Part shown: positions 59,280-64,000 of the stretch, piece after piece
How the letters are laid out: every line of letters begins with the position of its first letter
Position numbering within the stretch: position 1 is the stretch's first letter
DNA from: Deltaproteobacteria bacterium UBA2409
GTDB lineage: Bacteria > Bdellovibrionota_C > UBA2361 > DDRT01
DNA: 64,000 nt
NCBI GenBank assembly: GCA_002343185.1
Contig: DDRT01000020.1
Coordinates: forward strand, 348,125 to 412,124
Direction: 5' to 3'
Translations under genes and position numbers: made by a program
Notes under the pieces: model-generated
The model's input: the letters and a program-made list of their open reading frames with translations, nothing else
Told to the model about the DNA's origin: nothing
Database searches by the model: none

Positions 59280-60271
59280 ATTGGTGTTATCTCCGAAATT
59301 TCTAAACCAAACGCATCAAGACCTAAGTAGGAGGTGGTAGTGGAAGAGAGAAGATTTAATTTCTGAGCACCTAGCAGTTTTAAAACCTGTGCTCCAATGC
59401 CGTATTCTCTCATTTTAGGAGCATCAACCAGCTGTTCCCTTAGAGAGTTTTTTTCTGGACGTCTTAAATATAAAAATATACCAGCTTCCTGTCCGCCTAG
59501 TTTTTTCAAACTTTTTTGAAGAATTCCATCTGAGATGAAAAGATCTTCAATTGTAGATTCTCTTTGTACTCTGGTCATAATCGGCTTGTCTTTTGTCACT
59601 TTACCCTTTACAAAGGCCACATGTTCAACTCCATGAAGAGGTACATAAAACACCTTAGCTTCTGCTAAACCAAAATCTCTTAGAGGTACTTTTGATTCTG
59701 CAATAAGCTCAACAAGCTTTTCAGTATTAAGTCTATAAGCAATCAGATCTGATAGTTTAATTTTAGGGCAATCGATCCTTTCTATTGATTCAAAAGTTGG
59801 TGGTGCACCATCATCAAGTAGTTCAACATAAAGACTGGCATCACTAAATCCTGCTGCTACAACAAGATCAAGTGCTCCTTCAACTAAGGAACTTTTCACA
59901 AGCGAGCCACCTTCTCTAGATACAACGGGGAAGATGTGGCCTGGTTTTACAAGTGCCCTTGGGTTTGGTTTTTTTTCACCAAGAATTGAGATCGTTTTGG
60001 CTCTATCAAATGCTGATATCCCTGTTGTTACACCTTCTCTTGCCTCAACCGAGATAAGCTCATTTGAGCTCTCAAACATTGGGTCTAAGAAAAATTCTTC
60101 TGCTCTGCTATTTGAAATGATTACCCGAAACACCCCACCCGTGTTTTTTGATATAAGATTTACAAGGTCAGGTGAGACCCGCTCGGCCGGGGCAACAAAA
60201 CAGGCCTCAAGCTTAGACTCATCATTAATTAATAGACCGAACCCTCTTCTACGAAAATCTTCTAGAAACAC
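59276..60271 (-). CDS. RibBA-like protein lacking catalytic residues
   Basis: A 331-aa protein that follows the RibB-RibA layout: GVTTGISAFDRAKTI and PGHIFPVVSREGG belong to DHBP synthase; REYGIGAQVLKLLGAQKLNL belongs to GTP cyclohydrolase II. Key residues are missing in both halves: the acidic DEDRENEGD block reads NDESKLEA; the GHTEAA block reads SSLVEGA; and the three zinc-binding Cys of the cyclohydrolase half are absent (TRVQRESTIEDLFISDG). It is also shorter than RibBA (about 400 aa). It is therefore probably not a riboflavin enzyme but a paralogue with another role. Confidence 0.75.
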   Translation of the reverse strand: MFLEDFRRRGFGLLINDESKLEACFVAPAERVSPDLVNLISKNTGGVFRVIISNSRAEEFFLDPMFESSNELISVEAREGVTTGISAFDRAKTISILGEKKPNPRALVKPGHIFPVVSREGGSLVKSSLVEGALDLVVAAGFSDASLYVELLDDGAPPTFESIERIDCPKIKLSDLIAYRLNTEKLVELIAESKVPLRDFGLAEAKVFYVPLHGVEHVAFVKGKVTKDKPIMTRVQRESTIEDLFISDGILQKSLKKLGGQEAGIFLYLRRPEKNSLREQLVDAPKMREYGIGAQVLKLLGAQKLNLLSSTTTSYLGLDAFGLEISEITPI

Positions 60272-60334
60272 TGTCTTATCCTACCCTAAAAAATTTAACT
60301 TTAGAACTTTCCTGTAACGGACGATATTTAGTGT

Positions 60335-60754
60335 ATGGGGGCGATAGAGCAGTTAGAATACACACCGCTTGCTTTAACTAAAGCAAGACGAACTGCATTT
60401 GTAGCCAGATTCATTGTTCTGAGAGAGGGAAAACGAACAAGAGCCCATAGGCAAATTGAGCTTCTTAACTGGAGAGAGGATACTTCTGCTGAGGAGCTGG
60501 CTGATACTTTCAGGGCGATCTTCAAAGCAAATGGAGATTCAATGACTCCCGTTGAACGTGATATAAGAAGAGCCTTAGCACATTCAAATAGATCTATTTC
60601 TTTCTTTGTTCAAGAATACGAATCAAGAGCAACCAATAATTTCATCGATGCTCTTTTTGATTACGAAAGATCAAACTCCCTTTTGTTTGGCAAAGAAGAT
60701 CAGCCTAAACCAGGTGGCTGGAGATTGCCGAAAGAGTTAGTTAAGGGGAAATAG
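60335..60754 (+). CDS. Protein of unknown function (139 aa)
   Basis: A small, basic, helical protein with no signal peptide or membrane segment. No family recognised. Segments such as LTKARRTAFVARFIVLREGK at the start and WREDTSAEELADTFRAIFKA are regular amphipathic helices. It is transcribed divergently from the RibBA-like gene. Confidence 0.5.
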   Translation: MGAIEQLEYTPLALTKARRTAFVARFIVLREGKRTRAHRQIELLNWREDTSAEELADTFRAIFKANGDSMTPVERDIRRALAHSNRSISFFVQEYESRATNNFIDALFDYERSNSLLFGKEDQPKPGGWRLPKELVKGK

Positions 60755-60766
60755 GTTTTTTATTTT

Positions 60767-60874
60767 GGGGGTCAGGCCGGGAGGATCTCTCGTCTGCGCC
60801 AGCAGACGAAGCAGAAAAACGGGGGTCAGGCCGGGAGGCCTGACCAGACAAATGCTAGCAGCTGCCTGACCCCC
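60767..60874. repeat. GGGGTCAGGC-type intergenic repeat, double
   Basis: Starts with GGGGGTCAGGCCGGGAGG, then a hairpin CGTCTGC/GCAGACG (60791-60808), then a second GGGGGTCAGGCCGGGAGG and ends CAGCTGCCTGACCCCC. The second part is nearly identical to 61576-61629. These GC-rich blocks stand out from the AT-rich background. Confidence 0.8.
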
Positions 60875-60888
60875 ATATTTAATTCATC

Positions 60889-61479
60889 CTAAGCCGATGC
60901 CTTCACATCAAGCTCAACAGTAAAATCATCATAGATGAGCTTGTCACCAAGATTCTCAAAGAACTTTCCAGAGCCGTATTTTACGTTCCATTTAGTTCTA
61001 TCGAGTGTCACAGTTGCTTTAGCTGAAGCCTCCTTGCCGTTGATCTCAACAATGGCAGGGAATGTTACCTGGTTTTCGATACCTTTTACGTTAAGGGTGC
61101 CAGTGATTTCATAGTTCGGCTCGCCAGGTTTAGAATCTCCAAGTTTTTTTGCTTCATTGATGGTAAACTGTGCCTTAGGAAACTCTAGTGCTGCAAAAAA
61201 ATCTTCTGATAAAAGATGATCAGTTAATTTTTTATTATATTTAGGATCTTCAATATCTTTAACGAAGATACTTTTCATATCTATCTCGAAAGTGCCACCT
61301 TTTAGGGAGCCATCAGCTAGCTCTACATTTCCCGAGGCAACTTTAACGGTTCCAAAGTGTTCGCCGGTTACTTTTTTACCAGTCCACTTAAGAACACTGC
61401 TCTGTGTATCTAAAGAGAGAGTATTAGGGGCTGCAAAAGCTGATGATGCTAATAATATAGTAGCAAGAATTTTTTTCAT
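60889..61479 (-). CDS. YceI-family periplasmic protein
   Basis: A 196-aa protein with a signal peptide (MKKILATILLASSAFAAP). The mature part LSLDTQSSVLKWTGKKVTGE and the ending RTKWNVKYGSGKFFENLGDK fit the YceI lipocalin-like barrel, which binds isoprenoid-type lipids. It is preceded by AGGAGG-type sequence on its strand. Flanked on both sides by GC-rich intergenic repeats. Confidence 0.9.
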   Translation of the reverse strand: MKKILATILLASSAFAAPNTLSLDTQSSVLKWTGKKVTGEHFGTVKVASGNVELADGSLKGGTFEIDMKSIFVKDIEDPKYNKKLTDHLLSEDFFAALEFPKAQFTINEAKKLGDSKPGEPNYEITGTLNVKGIENQVTFPAIVEINGKEASAKATVTLDRTKWNVKYGSGKFFENLGDKLIYDDFTVELDVKASA

Positions 61480-61575
61480 TTAAGTTCCTCCATAAAGAAT
61501 GTTATCACTTGGGATCCTAAGCGATCTTGGAAAAGAGAGCCAGTTTTGGTCGGGTAACTTGCGGGTCAGGCTGAT

Positions 61576-61629
61576 GGGGGTCAGGCCGGGAGGCCTGACC
61601 AGGCAAATGCTAAGAGCTGCCTGACCCCC
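61576..61629. repeat. GGGGTCAGGC-type intergenic repeat
   Basis: GGGGGTCAGGCCGGGAGG, then CCTGACCAGGCAAATGCT and AGCTGCCTGACCCCC. It is nearly identical to the right part of 60767-60874. Located upstream of the yceI gene and downstream of the Thr-Pro-rich gene. Confidence 0.8.
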
Positions 61630-61639
61630 AAGTGCTTTT

Positions 61640-64000
61640 TTAAATTTTACAACTTAAATCAGGTAGTGCTGATAAGAATTTCTTATAATTATCTACTTCT
61701 AAAAATATAGCAGCAGCCTGTTTTTTAGCCTTTTTACGGAATTTAGAAGCTGCTTTCTTTGGTATTTTTCGTAGAAGCTTATCTGCGTTACCACCTATAG
61801 AAACAGCACTTCCAATAAGGTCATTTTTAAGAGCAACGTTGTTCTGTAATGTGCAAGTAGGGGTGCAATTGCTAACTAAATTGTTAGTTTTTCCACTAGC
61901 AGGAACATTAAACCATAAGTTCTGCCATTTCTTAGTATAAGTAGCCCTTGCAGCTCTTAACTCTCTTTTTGCAAGACGTTTGAACTTGATAGTTTTTCTC
62001 TCATCTCCTCTAACAGAGTTCACAAGAAGTTTTCCTGCAATCTTTGTCTTTCGAACTAATGTGTCACCAATTCTATCAAGTGCAAGCACATCTACATTGA
62101 ACGGATCTTCAGTACAGTTCGGAACAATTGGTGTATTGGTTGGAGTCGGAGTAGCTGTAGCCGTAGGAGTTACAGTAGCTGTTGGTGTAATAGTTGGTGT
62201 TCTTGTAGGAGTAGAAGTAGGAGTCCTTGTTGGGGTGAAAGTAGCTGTTGGAGTCCTGGTCGGCGTACTTGTAACAGTTGGTGTACTAGTTGGGGTAGCA
62301 GTTCTTGTGGGAGTTGCTGTGCTAGTTGCAGTAGCTGTTGGTGTTCTTGTAGCAGTTGGAGTAGCTGTTCTTGTAGCTGTTGGAGTAGAGGTTGGAGTAA
62401 TAGTAGGAGTATTTGTTGGAGTAACAGTTGGAGTCCTAGTCGGAGTAGCAGTAGGTGTTCTGGTAGGAGTAGGGGTTCTAGTAGCAGTAGGAGTTGGAGT
62501 CCTAGTAGGGGTTGGAGTAGGGGTTGGAGGACAAGCAACTGGTTCACACACACCGCCTGGTCCAGCTAGAGCATTTTCATCACAGTTATAAGAGCAGATG
62601 TTAGTAAAATCTGGTGTTGGACAGGTGTAGGTTTTTCTAATATCAGCTCTGTTTTTAATAGTAGTGATAATAGAAGCAAGGCTAGTACTGTTAGCAGTAT
62701 AGTAGTTAGCGATACCTTGTGTGTCAGAAGCAGGGGAGGCTATAGATTGCAATCTTGCAGCCATATTTGCTTTAGCCTGAGCTGAGCAAGAATAGGCGTT
62801 GTCAGTAGCAGCATCAGTGTAGTGAATAACGATAATCCTTGTACCCTGACCCTTAGCAAGAGCTGCTTGAGCAATAGCATCCTGAGAAGCTTGCTCGTTA
62901 AAACAAACAGCAGAGCACGCTGAAGTATCCCCAATTCTCTTAGCAAACCTTCCAGAGGTTAAAAGGATAAGGTAATTTGGGGTCTGAGGGTCAGCCCAAC
63001 CTGTTTGAAGTTGGAAATGACCTACCTTAATACCAGCATCAATAGCAGGGTCACCGCATGTGGTGGCAAGACCGTTTGTGATGGCTCTGTAGGTGTTAGT
63101 AGTGGATAGACCATAGTTGGTTCTTAAAAACCCATCATAGTCCATGTAGGAGTTAAAGTAAGAATCAAAGAATGGCTCATCCTTATCTTCATCATTATCA
63201 GAGGTAGAGCTTCCGGTTAAACTTCTAAAGTTTGAGTACAGATACTCTTGCCCAGCAGCATCAGCATATAATCTTGCAAAGTTAGTGACCGTGTTAAAGC
63301 ACTGATTGATTGATGTATTAATCTGACAGTTTGGTTGGTTGTTAGAAGGGTTATCAGCATAGTTGTAGCTTCCAATAGCAACCCTTGGACGCTCCCCGGA
63401 CATGCCCATCATGTTAGTGAATGAAGTAAGTTGTGTTTTAAACAGATTTAACGAGTCTTGAGAGATAAACTTAGACTGGTCAACCATAAACGCAATATCA
63501 GCCTTATGACCATCAGTAGCGCAGTACCCGGAAACAGCACGACACACAGGTCCCCTCATGTGCTTAGTCTCTCCCCCAGGACAATCGCCACAATTAGTGC
63601 CATCTAAATCAGCTAAGCCGATATTAATTACCTCATTAGCTCCAGGATTACTTGGAACATCATAAATCCCTTCAAGGGTCATACTAAAAGTTACTGTTGA
63701 TGGGTTTTGGTTAGCATAGATCTCAAAAGTTACCCCCCAGGCACTTTGAGTAAGGTTACTTCTTCCTTCAGTGATCATCACCCTTCCAGCAGTGTTAGGG
63801 TTAATAGAGGCACTTAGAACTCTCATCTTAGGAAAGCATGATGGAAGACCTATCGTGAATCTTTGCATTTGTCCTGCTGTAGGGCCTCCGTTCTTACTTG
63901 CTGTGTAGCTAACTGTTGTATTACCTCCAGCAAAGCTAGGAGCGTTTGCTACCACCCTCCATCCGTCTATTAGTCTATCTGTGTACCCTTGGGATAGGGC
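61640..64000 (-). CDS. Secreted von Willebrand-like protein with a long Thr-Pro tract (5' end outside window)
   Basis: The frame is open to the right edge of the window (residues such as QGYTDRLIDGWRVVANAPSF precede the GTG at 63955), so the start is not visible. The first 150 visible residues are a beta domain. A vWA-like segment follows: HKADIAFMVDQSKFISQDSL with a partial MIDAS (DxS), and LILLTSGRF. A Cys-rich piece leads to about 130 residues of TPTPTRTPT-type repeats, probably an extended, possibly glycosylated stalk. The last 150 residues are helical, with two Cys near CTPTCTLQNNVALK. That tail resembles the end of the protein at 23546. Confidence 0.75.
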   Translation of the reverse strand, partial: ALSQGYTDRLIDGWRVVANAPSFAGGNTTVSYTASKNGGPTAGQMQRFTIGLPSCFPKMRVLSASINPNTAGRVMITEGRSNLTQSAWGVTFEIYANQNPSTVTFSMTLEGIYDVPSNPGANEVINIGLADLDGTNCGDCPGGETKHMRGPVCRAVSGYCATDGHKADIAFMVDQSKFISQDSLNLFKTQLTSFTNMMGMSGERPRVAIGSYNYADNPSNNQPNCQINTSINQCFNTVTNFARLYADAAGQEYLYSNFRSLTGSSTSDNDEDKDEPFFDSYFNSYMDYDGFLRTNYGLSTTNTYRAITNGLATTCGDPAIDAGIKVGHFQLQTGWADPQTPNYLILLTSGRFAKRIGDTSACSAVCFNEQASQDAIAQAALAKGQGTRIIVIHYTDAATDNAYSCSAQAKANMAARLQSIASPASDTQGIANYYTANSTSLASIITTIKNRADIRKTYTCPTPDFTNICSYNCDENALAGPGGVCEPVACPPTPTPTPTRTPTPTATRTPTPTRTPTATPTRTPTVTPTNTPTITPTSTPTATRTATPTATRTPTATATSTATPTRTATPTSTPTVTSTPTRTPTATFTPTRTPTSTPTRTPTITPTATVTPTATATPTPTNTPIVPNCTEDPFNVDVLALDRIGDTLVRKTKIAGKLLVNSVRGDERKTIKFKRLAKRELRAARATYTKKWQNLWFNVPASGKTNNLVSNCTPTCTLQNNVALKNDLIGSAVSIGGNADKLLRKIPKKAASKFRKKAKKQAAAIFLEVDNYKKFLSALPDLSCKI

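Noticed and set aside
59276..60271. Functional riboflavin synthesis enzyme RibBA
   Set aside because: Essential metal-binding and catalytic residues of both domains are absent.
61980..62591. Plus-strand frame rich in VGV repeats
   Set aside because: It is the antisense of the Thr-Pro tract of the minus-strand gene.

Overview
The window comes from an AT-rich, Gram-negative (diderm) bacterium. It encodes lipid A/LPS enzymes (LpxK, WaaA, an LpxL-like acyltransferase, an MsbA-type ABC exporter, an AsmA protein), flagellar parts (FlhA-family export gate, FlgK, FlgL, CsrA, FliW) and a Tad/Flp pilus system. The mix of sigma-54 activators, Ser/Thr kinases and flagella resembles Bdellovibrionota or other deltaproteobacteria-like lineages, but no marker gene here fixes the phylum.

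Layout. 1-9.9 kb: end of a PP2C phosphatase, an FHA protein and a Ser/Thr kinase, then the Tad pilus cluster (tadZ, flp, cpaB, tadA, tadB, tadC) running directly into an FHIPEP (FlhA-like) gene. 9.9-16.2 kb: a membrane pseudokinase, a TlpA-like lipoprotein, then flgK-flgL-csrA-fliW behind a sigma-54 promoter. 16.2-28.7 kb: PAS histidine kinase, HDOD protein, PanE-like protein, a PhnD-like binding protein with a fused PhnC-PhnE transporter, secreted proteins of unknown role and a glycosyltransferase-TPR fusion. 28.9-33 kb: a tightly packed sigma-54 regulatory operon resembling FlrA/FlrB/FlrC with a TPR protein inserted. 33-45 kb: accessory region holding a DUF433/DUF5615 toxin-antitoxin pair, an SGNH hydrolase, an unknown gene, and a type V-D CRISPR-Cas locus, followed by a DGQHR-domain protein. 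45-51 kb: surface proteins with collagen-like or glycine-rich stretches, a pseudogene split by a palindromic element, and a second toxin-antitoxin pair. 51-58 kb: DNA methyltransferase, AsmA and the lipid A/Kdo operon. 58-64 kb: HD hydrolase, a degenerate RibBA-like protein, YceI and a von Willebrand-like protein with a long Thr-Pro tract that runs off the window.

The standout is the CRISPR locus at 35.9-43.6 kb: a divergent cas1; an array of 39 copies of a 25-nt repeat with 38 spacers that are almost all 18 nt; a 1193-aa effector recognisable as Cas12d (CasY) by its N-terminal signature and three RuvC motifs; and, two bases after the cas12d stop codon, a gene whose product carries a PD-(D/E)XK nuclease signature. 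No cas2 or cas4 is present. Type V-D is known mainly from candidate phyla radiation (Patescibacteria) genomes, so its presence in a flagellated diderm, with a coupled extra nuclease, is notable. Two hairpins flanking the array display loops complementary to the 3' part of the repeat and are candidates for the scoutRNA that Cas12d needs.

Intergenic gaps carry several families of GC-rich inverted repeats, including a GGGGTCAGGC-type family seen at about eight places.
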